From contig CAJTMX010000027.1 of NCBI GenBank assembly GCA_910577235.1, forward strand, positions 1 through 64,000: a stretch of DNA of 64,000 bases. Reading direction: 5' to 3'. Below the pieces are notes generated by a model that worked only from the letters and a program-made list of their open reading frames with translations, was not told the DNA's origin and did not search any database. A program made the position numbers and the translations under genes. Of the stretch, positions 18,861 to 29,400 are shown in pieces. Numbering within the stretch: the first letter of the stretch is position 1; each line of letters starts with the position of its first letter. This stretch comes from an uncultured Acetatifactor sp. Lineage in GTDB: Bacteria; Bacillota; Clostridia; Lachnospirales; Lachnospiraceae.

Positions 18861-20951
18861 TTGAAAAACGGTAAGCCCGGAAAAAAAGAGAAAAAACTGC
18901 GGCTCAGCAGTCTGCAGAACAAGATTGTGGTATGTTTTACCGTCCCGATCTTGTTCATGATACTGGTGGGCATCATTGCCTACAGGAAAGCTTCCACCGG
19001 TATGAGTGAACAGTTTCTGGATTCCACGAAACAGACCATGAATATGACGGTCAGCTATATGGACGCCATCAACGCATTCGTGGAAGGCGAGGCTTTGAAG
19101 TTTGCTTTTGACGCGGATCTGAACCGCTATTTCAGCGGCGTATATGAGAGGGACGGCTATGCCGTGGACCGCAAGAAATTGATCACCAGTCAGAAGACCA
19201 ATATGTTATCCGCGCAGTCGGGCAACGATTTTATCAGCAACATACATATCATACCTTCCGAGGAACTGACATTGATAACCACCACCAACTCCGAGACCAC
19301 CAAGGGTTTCTTTGCAGAGTATCAGGCGGAGGTTTCGGAGCGGGACAACGGAGACAGAAGGCGAGTATGGACAGACTGGCATCATGTGCTGGACTCCAAT
19401 ATGAAACTGGCGGATATGCGCTATATCATGGCTTATCAGATACCGTCCAAGAACAATAAGGCCATGATCGTGGTAGATATTAAGCAGGAGCCCGTCAAGG
19501 AGCTGCTGCAGGATCTGATCCTTGGGGAGGGGAGCATTGCGGCTTTTGTCACCCCTAACGGGAGAGAGATCATAACGGAATATCTGGAGGAGGGACAGGA
19601 AAGCGCCTTTGCCCAGGGTGAGACGGTGCTGTATAACGAACCTTTTTACCAGGAGTGCCTACAGTCGGGAGAGAGCGTCGGGCACAGGGAAGTGGATTTC
19701 AGAGGTGGAAAATACTTGTTTGTATACGGGGTTGTAGAGGACAGCGGCGCGGTGATCTGTATGCTGGTTCCCAGCGATATGGTTACGGGACAGGCGGATC
19801 AAATCAAGTGGATCACCTTTGCCATGGTCATGATCTCCATTCTGGTGGCCGGATTTATCGGTATCACCATCACAGTCAGTATCCGCGGCAATATGAAAAA
19901 GATCTCCACAGGGCTGGAGCAGGTGGCGGAGGGCGATCTCACCGGCAGCGTGAAGGTGTCGGGGCGGGATGAGTTCGTGGATCTGGCCCAGTCTGCCAAC
20001 CATATGATCCAGAACAACAAAAAGCTGGTATCCAAGGTATATGACGCCACCGGGCAACTGGAGCTGTCCGCGGAGGAGGTGAAGAGCGCCTCCGAGGTTA
20101 TCAACGACTATTCTCTGGACATCACCCAGGCTATCACGGAGATCAACGAGGGTATGAGCCGCCAGTCTATGCATGCCCAGGAATGTGTGGACAAGACGGG
20201 GCTTTTGTCCGATGATATGCAGGAAGTCAGCCAGGTGGTGGAAAAGGTGGAGCTGTTGGTTCAGCAGACCGACAGGATGATCCACAGAGGTATGGAGATC
20301 ATTGAACTGCTGGGACATCGCGCCCAGGAGACCACGGATATCACCAATCAGGTGGGAAACAGCATTGAACAGTTGAGCCAGGAGACGGAGAGTATCAGTG
20401 TGTTTGCCGAAACGATCACCGGCATCAGCAAGCAGACCAATCTGCTGTCCCTGAACGCCTCCATAGAGGCCGCCAGGGCCGGAGACGCAGGCAAGGGATT
20501 TGCTGTGGTGGCGGAGGAAATCCGCAAGCTGGCGGACGATTCCGCCAAGGCTGCCGGAGAGATCAGCAACCATGTGCAGCATATCAGCACACGTACGATG
20601 GACAGCGTTCAGAGCGCCAAACAGGCGGAAGACATGGTGGCGCTGCAGGGCGATGCGGTGCAGGAGGTAATACAGGTCTTCGCGGATATGCGTGACCGGA
20701 TGCAGGAGCTGGTGGGAGGCCTACAGGAGATTGTAGCCAGCACGGAGCAGGCGGACAAGGAGAGAGCGGAGACATTGGCGGCGGTGCAGAATATTTCCCA
20801 GATCATTGCCGAGACTGCGGGCAACGCGGAGATTGTCAGCCAGACATCGGAGAAACTGATGAAGAGTGTGGACAACTTAAGCCACACGGCAAGCGCTTTG
20901 GGCAACAATATGAATGAACTAAAGACAGAGATTGCCATATTTAAGACCTGA
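18861..20951 (+). CDS. Methyl-accepting chemotaxis protein
   Basis: Membrane chemoreceptor of 696 residues. TTG 18861 follows AGGAGG by 8 bases, and no better start exists. Residues about 20-42 form the first membrane segment and an extracellular sensor of about 270 residues follows (Cache-like, by size and position). A second membrane segment lies near 314-336, then HAMP (GLEQVAEGDLTGSVKV) and the signalling coiled coil with the hairpin tip ISKQTNLLSLNASIEAARAG. The ligand is unknown; a sugar is possible from the neighbourhood. A terminator follows. Confidence 0.93.
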   Translation: MKNGKPGKKEKKLRLSSLQNKIVVCFTVPILFMILVGIIAYRKASTGMSEQFLDSTKQTMNMTVSYMDAINAFVEGEALKFAFDADLNRYFSGVYERDGYAVDRKKLITSQKTNMLSAQSGNDFISNIHIIPSEELTLITTTNSETTKGFFAEYQAEVSERDNGDRRRVWTDWHHVLDSNMKLADMRYIMAYQIPSKNNKAMIVVDIKQEPVKELLQDLILGEGSIAAFVTPNGREIITEYLEEGQESAFAQGETVLYNEPFYQECLQSGESVGHREVDFRGGKYLFVYGVVEDSGAVICMLVPSDMVTGQADQIKWITFAMVMISILVAGFIGITITVSIRGNMKKISTGLEQVAEGDLTGSVKVSGRDEFVDLAQSANHMIQNNKKLVSKVYDATGQLELSAEEVKSASEVINDYSLDITQAITEINEGMSRQSMHAQECVDKTGLLSDDMQEVSQVVEKVELLVQQTDRMIHRGMEIIELLGHRAQETTDITNQVGNSIEQLSQETESISVFAETITGISKQTNLLSLNASIEAARAGDAGKGFAVVAEEIRKLADDSAKAAGEISNHVQHISTRTMDSVQSAKQAEDMVALQGDAVQEVIQVFADMRDRMQELVGGLQEIVASTEQADKERAETLAAVQNISQIIAETAGNAEIVSQTSEKLMKSVDNLSHTASALGNNMNELKTEIAIFKT

Positions 20952-20967
20952 TAGGCAAAAAGTATCC

Positions 20968-21003
20968 AGGCCTCCGCATTTTTACAGAGTGCGGGAGCCT
21001 TTC
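20968..21003 (+). terminator. Probable terminator after the chemoreceptor gene
   Basis: Stem AGGCCTCCGCA (20968-20978) with TGCGGGAGCCT (20990-21000), two mismatches, loop of 11 bases and a short T run, 17 bases after the stop codon. Confidence 0.65.
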
Positions 21004-21064
21004 ATATCCTTTTTCCGCGGGGCATATATTGCTATGAAAGCAAGGAACAAAGGTGATTTTGAGC

Positions 21065-21250
21065 ATGAAAAAAATTGGCACGGCGCTGATTGTGGCAGAC
21101 ATGCTCCTGTGTCTGGTACTGATGGGGTGGTATGGCTACAGCCGCAGTCATGAAATGGAACGGGCGGCACTGTCGGACGCGGCCCAAGAGAGGACACAGG
21201 AACGGCAGCAGGAGCAGGAGGTTAGGAGAGTTGCCATTACCTTTGATGAT
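21065..21250 (+). pseudogene. 5' fragment of a membrane-anchored polysaccharide deacetylase gene, cut by the ICE
   Basis: From ATG 21065 the frame encodes a short basic start, a membrane segment (about residues 5-22), a Glu/Gln/Arg-rich linker and then RRVAITFDD, the first motif of NodB-type polysaccharide deacetylases (normally TFDDGP). At 21251 the frame leaves the family, continuing with unrelated codons to a stop at 21310. The metal-binding catalytic domain is missing, so the fragment is inactive. The rest of the gene is expected beyond the far end of the element, outside this window. Confidence 0.75.
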
Positions 21251-21577
21251 GAGGTTATAATAGGACTAAGTCAGGAGATTTGCTGTATAGAAGCGATTTC
21301 ATTGATTTAGTCCTATTTTCGCTATTCTAAGGAGAGTAGATAGGACAGCGCTGTTATATTGAAAAACTGAATGTGAATAGCCGGGATCCGCCAATGCTAG
21401 GGATATTGGCAGGTGTCGTTATACTCAAAATGGGGCTGAATCTATATTCCATGGAAATGGAAGTGTTGATTTGGCCCCATTTTAATTTATGCGAAAGGAG
21501 GCAAGTGCTGAAACCCTACTTTTATCCAGATCAAATGTAACCAGATAACAAATTTAACGAGAGAAAGGAAGCAAAGA
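21251..21577 (+). promoter_or_regulatory. Non-coding left end of the ICE with three inverted repeats
   Basis: 327 bases without a convincing gene. Inverted repeats: AATAGGACTAA/TTAGTCCTATT (21259-21269, 21307-21317); GCCAAT/ATTGGC (21390-21395, 21405-21410); AAAATGGGGC/GCCCCATTTT (21427-21436, 21474-21483), the last extending further with mismatches and looking like a terminator or attenuator before parA. A partial third copy of the first arm (ATAGGAC) is near 21340. These may be recombinase or excisionase sites and control elements for the partition genes. Confidence 0.5.
21505..21540 (+). CDS. Possible 11-codon leader peptide before parA
   Basis: A strong ribosome site AAAGGAGG (21494-21501) is followed closely by GTG and 11 codons reading LKPYFYPDQM after the start, then TAA. 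The hairpin just upstream and parA 37 bases downstream would suit a leader that couples translation to transcription of the partition genes. Evidence is positional only. Confidence 0.2.
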   Translation: MLKPYFYPDQM

Positions 21578-22402
21578 ATGGGCAAGGTTTTAGGGATCGT
21601 AAACAGGAAAGGCGGCGTGGGCAAGACCACGACCGCAACAACCCTGTCTTATCTGCTGTCTAAGGGAGGATGCAGGGTTGCATTGATCGACTTTGACGGA
21701 CAGAGGCACACAACAAAATTATGCGGGGTGGAGGCGCCTGAGCAGCTTTCGGTGACAATCTATGACATCCTGAAATGTATCGTCATGAATGAGGAACTGC
21801 CGGACAGGGAGGCATATATGATAAGGACGGAATTCGGGGCTGACCTGGTTCCGGCCAATAACAAGTTAGACAACTTTGACAAGCTGATGTGCGATACGGA
21901 TTTTGCGGAGTACAAGCTGAAAGAATATGTGGACACCATCAGGGAACAGTACGATTACATCCTCATTGACGGGATGCCGAAAATGGGGACGGCCATGATA
22001 AATGTGATGATATGCTGCGACAGCCTGATTATCCCTGTCCAGTCGGAAACCCTGGCTGTAGAGGGGATGGCGGAGTTCCTGCGGGCTTTCCACAGGATCA
22101 AGAGCCATGCCAATGCAGGGCTGGAAATTGAGGGCATCCTGATCACCATGGACAACGAACGGACAAGGGTATCCAGACGGGTCAAGGCACAGCTGCAGCA
22201 GGCCCTTGAGGAGAAGGTGCGGATATTCACAAGCAGCATCCCCCGCTCCATCAAGGTGCCGGAGGCCGTGGAATACGGCATGACAATCTGTGAGTACGAG
22301 CCGGAGAACCCGGCGGCGAAAGCCTATGAAAATTTTGCAAAGGAGTTGATGGGAAATGGCGGCAAGGACACCGAAAATACCGGCAAGAAACACATTGCTT
22401 AG
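21578..22402 (+). CDS. parA: ParA/Soj-family partition ATPase
   Basis: Deviant Walker ATPase of 274 residues with KGGVGKTTTATTLSYLL at residues 11-27 and the Walker B-like DYILIDGMP. It probably stabilises the excised circular or replicating form of the element together with ParB, whose gene overlaps its end by 47 bases. GAGAAAGGAAG precedes the ATG. It is the first gene of the long + strand ICE operon. Confidence 0.9.
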   Translation: MGKVLGIVNRKGGVGKTTTATTLSYLLSKGGCRVALIDFDGQRHTTKLCGVEAPEQLSVTIYDILKCIVMNEELPDREAYMIRTEFGADLVPANNKLDNFDKLMCDTDFAEYKLKEYVDTIREQYDYILIDGMPKMGTAMINVMICCDSLIIPVQSETLAVEGMAEFLRAFHRIKSHANAGLEIEGILITMDNERTRVSRRVKAQLQQALEEKVRIFTSSIPRSIKVPEAVEYGMTICEYEPENPAAKAYENFAKELMGNGGKDTENTGKKHIA

Positions 22403-23411
22403 TTCCAGCCTGGACGGGATGGACGACCTGTTTGATTTTAAGACCAAGGAAGAAACAGCACAGCCGCAGCAGGGGCAGGAAACCGATGGGACGGGACTTC
22501 TGGAGATGGACTTTGACAGGATGGAGCCGTTCCCCGACCACAAGTTCAAGCTGTACGGCGGCCAGCGGCTCCAGGACATGGTGGAGAGCATCCGGGAACT
22601 GGGCATTCTGGAGCCGATCATCCTCTGGAAACATGAGGACAGGCATACCATCTTAAGCGGCCATAACCGTGTCAATGCGGCAAGGCTGGCAGGGCTTACC
22701 AGAGGTCCCGTTGTCATTAAGGAAAACCTGGACCATGCGGAGGCCGTCCTGATCGTGACGGAAACGAACCTGCGCCAGCGTTCCTTTGACGATCTGACTT
22801 TCTCTGAAAAGGCATTCTGCCTGAAACAGCACTATGACGCCATCAAGTGCCAGGGGAAAAGGAACGACCTGTTAAGGGAGATTGAGGAACTGGTAAACCC
22901 GCATGAAATGGGGAAAAACGGGACTTCATTGGAAAACCCAAAGAAGTCGGATGCAGGGGCGGCGGTCAGCGAGGAATACGGGCTGAGCAGGGACCGTATC
23001 GCCAGGTATCTCAGGATTGCTACCCTTGCGGCGCCGCTGCTGGAGTGCCTGGATGCCAGGACCCTCGGCTTTGAGGCTGCTTATGACATATCCTTTGTGA
23101 AAGCGGAAATGCAGCCGTTAATGGCGCAGCTGATAACTGACGGCGGATGCCGTATTGACACAAAGAAATCAGCCCTCCTGCATGACTATGCCCGGAAAGG
23201 GAAGCTGACGGAGGAACTGCTGCGCCAGGTCATCACGGATGAAAAGGCGAAAAAACCAAAGAACACACAACCCATCAAGATAAAGGATACCGTCATCAGC
23301 AGGTTCTTTGACGGCGGCCAGAGCAGAAAGGAAATCGAGGAGACGATCATAAAGGCGCTGGAACTGTATTTCGCCAGGGACGGCGGAGCAACGGGGCAGA
23401 AAGCTGGGTAG
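22356..23411 (+). CDS. parB: ParB/Spo0J-like partition protein
   Basis: 351 residues. After a low-complexity N-terminus, the ParB nuclease-like domain is clear (LQDMVESIRELGILEPIILW, then LSGHNRVNAARLAG and TNLRQRSF). A central helix-turn-helix region follows (YGLSRDRIARYLRIA). It should bind centromere-like sites on the element and activate ParA. The start lies inside parA with AAGGAG before it, indicating coupling. The stop at 23409 overlaps the region where the frame of the next, giant gene is already open. Confidence 0.88.
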   Translation: MAARTPKIPARNTLLSSSLDGMDDLFDFKTKEETAQPQQGQETDGTGLLEMDFDRMEPFPDHKFKLYGGQRLQDMVESIRELGILEPIILWKHEDRHTILSGHNRVNAARLAGLTRGPVVIKENLDHAEAVLIVTETNLRQRSFDDLTFSEKAFCLKQHYDAIKCQGKRNDLLREIEELVNPHEMGKNGTSLENPKKSDAGAAVSEEYGLSRDRIARYLRIATLAAPLLECLDARTLGFEAAYDISFVKAEMQPLMAQLITDGGCRIDTKKSALLHDYARKGKLTEELLRQVITDEKAKKPKNTQPIKIKDTVISRFFDGGQSRKEIEETIIKALELYFARDGGATGQKAG

Positions 23412-23445
23412 GGAAACATACCTTGCTGACCTGTACCGCCAATCG

Positions 23446-26400
23446 GTGCAGGCGCTGACACGCAGCAGGACGGAGTGGATGGGGCTTTTGTCCAGCGTGT
23501 CAAAATATTATAAGATGTCTTTTGACAAGAACGTGCTGATCTATGTGCAGAGGCCGGATGCCGGCCTGCTTGCCACAAAAGCGGGCTGGGAGAAACAGAC
23601 CGGGAGGTATTTAAAGGCCGGTTCCAAGGGCATCGGCGTTGTGGATATGAATGACCCGAAAGCCACGCTTGCCTACTATTTTGACCTTGCCGATACCCGT
23701 GGCAGCTATGAGGAATTCCGGAAAGCCATGGGTGCGGTCTGGTCGCTGGAGCGGCAGTACCAGCCGGAGATCCTGCGCAGGTTCCATGAAAGGTTCGGGA
23801 TAGACGGGGACAATATAGAGAATTGTCTGTGCCAGCTTTCCGCTATGCAGGCGGACTTGTTTCTGGAGAGATACCTGTCCTGTGTGGAGGTCAAAAATGA
23901 GGACAGTGTGTTGTATGGACTTCCCATAGAGGCGGTACGGGCGGAGTTCGCAAGGCTGGCATCGGACAGCGCCGCCTACATTGTATTTAAGAAATGTGGG
24001 ATCGGGACGGAACCTTTTGAGGAAACAGGGGCATTTGAGAATATCAGCCATTTCGGGAGCCTGGAACTGTTCATGGGGCTTGGGTATTATGCCTGCGCCA
24101 TAGCAAGGCCGGTCCTGTCAGAGATACATAAACAGATTGAGGAAATCAAGGAGGAAAGGAGCCAGGGATATGGGCAGGGAACCGTTAGCGAAACTGGAAT
24201 ACAGGAAAGGGGAGGACGGGATGCTGTACCCGGATCTCAGAATCTCGGAGAACAGCGAATACGACCGGAGTCCGGCCGGGATGTTCGGGAAAAGGTGGAA
24301 AGACTACATGATGTCCAGGCATCCGCAGAGACTGTCGGAACTGATCGCGCTGGGGCAGGTCAACGAGATGATCACCAGGGTGGACCAGGAGGCGGAGAGG
24401 AAGAAAGAGGCGCTGATACAGCAGCTTTTGGAGGTGCAGCCGATGCCGGAAACGGAGGACACGCTGGAGAGGGCAGGGCATATGGAGATGATAACCAGAC
24501 AGGCGGAGGAAATCGTCCTGCAGGAAGTGGTATATCTGCCCCGGTAGCCGGGATAGGGAATACGGCAGATTCTGAACCGAAAAAAGGAAGTACAGTAAAT
24601 ACAGAAAACACAGGAAAAATTGTGGAAAATGATGCAGAGGAACCCAAGGCGGAAAATGCCGCCGAAGGTTCCTTTTTCCGTCTGCAGGAGTCGGCCACAA
24701 AAGAGAATGTCAGGGAGCATAAAGACTGGGATGAGATACAGAGGCTTTTAACAGACACCAGTGTGTACCCACAGGATTTGTATGACCGCATCAACCAGGT
24801 ATTCCGGCAGGCCGGCACCATGGAGGTGAAGCGGGATGCCGTCAGGGATATTTACCGGGATTATGGTTTCCAAAAGAGCAGTGACGGGACAGGGGGAATC
24901 GTGCCGGGGCGGGATGTGGCAGATTTCTTTTTCGGAAAGGACGGCTTTGTGCGGTTGTCATGGGATGTGATCGCCCATGTGATTGGCTCTCTGATCGAGC
25001 ATGGAGAATATCTCCCATACCGTGAGGAAGATGCCATAGATGATTACAATATTCTGGATGAAGATGTTTCAGGCGAAGATGCTGCGGGGGAAGATGTTTC
25101 AGACGAGGATGCCGTAGGGGAAGATGTTTCAAATGAAGATACTGCGGGGGAAGATATTCCAGATCAAGATACTTCGGGTGCAGAAAAATCAAATGTAGAA
25201 ATTCCGAATAGGAAAATAGCGGATAAAGATGTTCCGGATGAAGATAATTCGGATAAAAAATATTCCGATGAAGACACTTCAAACGGAAACAATTCTGAGG
25301 AACATATCTCCGGGGAAAGTATTTCCGGCGGAACGAATGCAGCGGAAAGCGCAGTAAATGACCATGGAGATGGGCAGATCAGCCTGTTTGAAATCTATCC
25401 CGGCCCCTATGGAGAGGACGGGAAAGGCGGCGACCAGATACTGCGCCCGGAAACGGAACAGGAAGCAGAAACGCCGGGATATATGCCGTTCCCTGTGGGG
25501 AGCAGAATCGCTTATGACAGCCGGATCTTTGAAGTCCTGGGGTATCTGGACGGGAACCATACGGCTGAGTTGGGCGATATTGAACAGCTTAGGGGGTCCG
25601 GTGGGTATCAGGTCAGGGAGAGGCTGCCGATAGCTTTGATTGAAAATGCGGAGCTGCTGCAGCCTTTTTATACGGATGCGGAAATATCCAAGACAGTCAT
25701 CCAGGCTGTGGAGAATGGAGATTTTTCGGAAGAAACGAAACAGCGGATTGAAAATATGGGCCGTATCACAGAGGCAGGGAAACAATACGCCATGGAAGTG
25801 GCGGGGGAGATAGAACAGCGTTTCCAGGATGGGACAATGAACTACCGCTACCAGCCGGAACATCATCTGTATGATGGCGGCCCGAAAACAAAATTCCGCA
25901 GCAATGTGGAGGCAATCCGGCTGCTCAAGCAGCTGCAGCAGGAGAGCCGCATGGCATCCGCAGAGGAGCAGATCATACTTGCCCGTTTTACAGGCTGGGG
26001 CGGCCTTGCCAATGCCCTGACACCCGGAAAAGAGGGCTGGGAAAAGGAGTATGACGAGATAACGGAGCTGCTGACGGAGGAAGAAATGCAGTCGGCCACG
26101 GCGTCTACCCTGACATCCTACTACACGGACCAGAAAGTAATAAAGTATATTTATCAGGCTTTGTATCAGTTTGGTTTCCGTTCCGGGAACATCCTGGATC
26201 CGGCGCTGGGGACGGGAAACTTTTTTTCGGCCCTGCCGGAGGAAATGGGCGGGTCAAAACTCTATGGAGTGGAGCTGGAACCTGTTGCGGGAGGCATTGC
26301 CAGGAAACTTTACCCCCAGGCGGACATCCTGATCAAAGGATATGAGGACACAGATTTCTCCGACAGTTTCTTTGATGTGGTAGTGGGGAATGTGCCGTTC

Positions 26401-29400
26401 CACAGCATCCGGGTCAGCGACAGGAGGTATGACCGCTATAAATTCAGGATACATGATTATTTCCTGGCAAAGAGCCTGGATAAGCTCAGGGCAGGGGGCA
26501 TCATGGCCGTCATTACCACGAAATTCACCATGGATAAAGAAAACCAGACGGTCAGGAAGTATCTGGCCCAGCGTGCGGAGCTGATCGGGGCCATCCGCCT
26601 GCCGGACAATGCCTTTAAGCAGGTTGCGGGGACAGAGGCAACCACAGACATCCTGTTTTTGAAAAAGCGGGTCCAGGAGATTATACCGGATGAAAAGAAC
26701 ACAGCCTGGCTTTCCGTGGAAAAAGACGAGAACGGGATCCCTTACAACAGTTATTTTATTGACCATCCGGAAATGGTGCTGGGAACGATTGTGCAGGAAA
26801 ACGGCATGTACAGCAACTATAATTTCGTCACCTGCAAGCCATATCCTGACAGGGAACTGGGAGAACTGCTGGACGAGGCAGTCGCCCGGCTCCACGGACA
26901 GTACGAGGAACCTGAAAGTGAACTTTCCGAGGATAAGGACACGGTTATCAAAGAGTGGATCCCCGCAGCGCCGGATGTGAAGAATTACAGCTACACAAAA
27001 GTTGGCGACGCATTCTATTACCGGGAGGACTCCCGGATGTACCTGCAGGAATTGTCCGGGAAAAAAGCGGAAAGGCTGGACGGGCTGCTGCGCATCCGCA
27101 ATGCGCTGAGGGAGCTTATGGATTTTCAGCTGCATGGGGATCCCAGGCTGGGATGGGAACTGCCCACCATGGAATACGAAACGAAACTGTCAGGCCTGCT
27201 GGAACGCCTGAACAGGGAATATGACGGGTACATAAAAAAATATGGCTATCTCAATTCCCAGGGGAACGTCACGGCATTTGCCAAAGATGCGGATGCGCCG
27301 CTCCTGCGGTCCATCGAGGAAGAGGTAAAGGATGAACACGGGAAGAAGATAAAAGGCGAGTATAAAAAGACGGCGGTGTTCCATAAAGCCACCATCCGCC
27401 CCAAGAGTATGCCCAAAACGGCGGACAGCATAGAGGAAGCCCTGCGGATCACCTTAAATGCCAGAGGGAAGTTTGATCTTGACTATATGCAGTACCTTTA
27501 CCGGAAAGACGGCAGTATGTGCAGCAAAGAGGCCATCCTGGAGGAGCTGGGGAGCAGGGTTTACCAGGACCCGGCAAAGTGGCAGGAGGGGGATGCGGTT
27601 TCCGGCTGGGTGCTTGCGGAGGAATATTTAAGCGGCCATGTAAAGGATAAGCTGGCCCAGGCCATGCTTGCCGCAGAGAAATACCCGGAATGGTTCGGCA
27701 GGAACGTGGAAGCGCTTACGCAGGTGCAGCCGGAGCCGTTAAAGCCGGAGGACATCAGCTTTGTGCTTGGTTCCACATGGATACCGGCGGAATATTACCA
27801 AGATTTCATGTATGAGAAGTTCAGAACCAGCGATTTTAACAGAAAGAACCGCATCCGAATCGAATTTGCGGAATGCACCGGGACATATTTCATTACCAAT
27901 AAGAATGCGGAATGGGATTCCGTTGCGGCGAACAAAACTTACGGGACGGACAGGCTGAATGCTTATGCGATTATGGAATACACGCTGAATCTGAAGACAG
28001 TGGAAGTCCGTGACCGTCAGGAATACACGGATCCGGACACCGGGGAAGAAAAGGTGCGGTATGTGCTGAACAGGCGGGAAACCCTGCTTGCAAGGGAAAA
28101 ACAGGCACAGATCAAGATGGAGTTTGAGTCCTGGCTGTTTGCCGAACCGGAAAGGGGGGCGGCGCTTACAATGCTTTATAATGACCGTTTCAATAACATC
28201 CGTCCCAGGACATACAACGGGGATGGCCTGATGCTGCCGGATATGAACGAAACCATCACCCTGCGGAAGCACCAGCGGGACACGGTAGCCATGGGAATAT
28301 ACGGAGACGGGAACCTCCTAGTGGCTCATGAAGTGGGGGCGGGCAAGACCATGACGGCCTGCGCCATTGCGTATGAAAGGAAACGGCTGGGGGTCTGCAG
28401 CAAGCCGCTGATCGCAGTGCCGAACCATACCCTGGAGCAGTGGGCAACGGAATTCATGCGGCTCTATCCCAATGCCAATATCCTGATAGCCACCAACAAA
28501 GATTTTGAAAAGGCCCGCCGCAGGAGGTTTGTGAGCCGCATTGCCACCGGGGATTATGACTGCATCATCATGGGGCACAGTTCTTTTGAATTGATTTCCC
28601 TGTCAAGGGAGAGGCAGCTGTCCGCCATGCAGGAGGAAATTGATGAGATCACGCAGAAGATTGATGAAATGAAACTGCGTTCCGGGAAAACCTGGACACT
28701 GAAACAGATGGAGATATTTAAGCGGAACCTCCAGGATCGATTTGACAGGCTTTATAATGCGGCTAAAAAGGACGATACGATTTCTTTCGAGGAACTGGGC
28801 GTGGATAACCTGTTTGTGGATGAGGCCCATGCCTATAAGAATAATTACAGCTACACCAAGATGCAGAGAGTGGCGGGAGTGGGAGGGCAGAGCAGCCAGC
28901 GGGCGATGGATATGCACATGAAATGCCAGTATATCAATGAACTCACAGAGGAACACGGCGTGGTGTACCTGACCGGCACACCGGTTTCCAACTCCATGTC
29001 GGAACTGTATGTCATGCAGAAGACCCTGCAGCCCTCAGAATTAAAGCGCAGGGGGCTGCTCATGTTCGACGCATGGGCCAGCACATTCGGCAGGGTGGAA
29101 TCTTCCCTGGAGATCAAGCCGGAGGGCTCCGGCTACCAGATGAAAGCCAGGTTTGCCAAGTTCCATAACCTGCCGGAACTGATGTCCATGCTGTTTTTGG
29201 TGGCGGACATTAAGACGGCGGATATGCTGGCCCTTCCGGTGCCGCAGCTTAAAACGGGCAGGATGCAGGTGGTGAAGACGGCTATCACCCCGGACCAGAA
29301 AGCAATTATGGAGGAACTGGTGGAAAGGGCGGAGGCCATCCGCAATAAGGAAGTGGACAGCAGCGAGGACAATTTCCTGAAACTGACCAACGAGGCAAGG

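Noticed and set aside
25060..25179. Regular repeat considered as CRISPR-like
   Set aside because: Units are directly adjacent without spacers and keep a protein frame.
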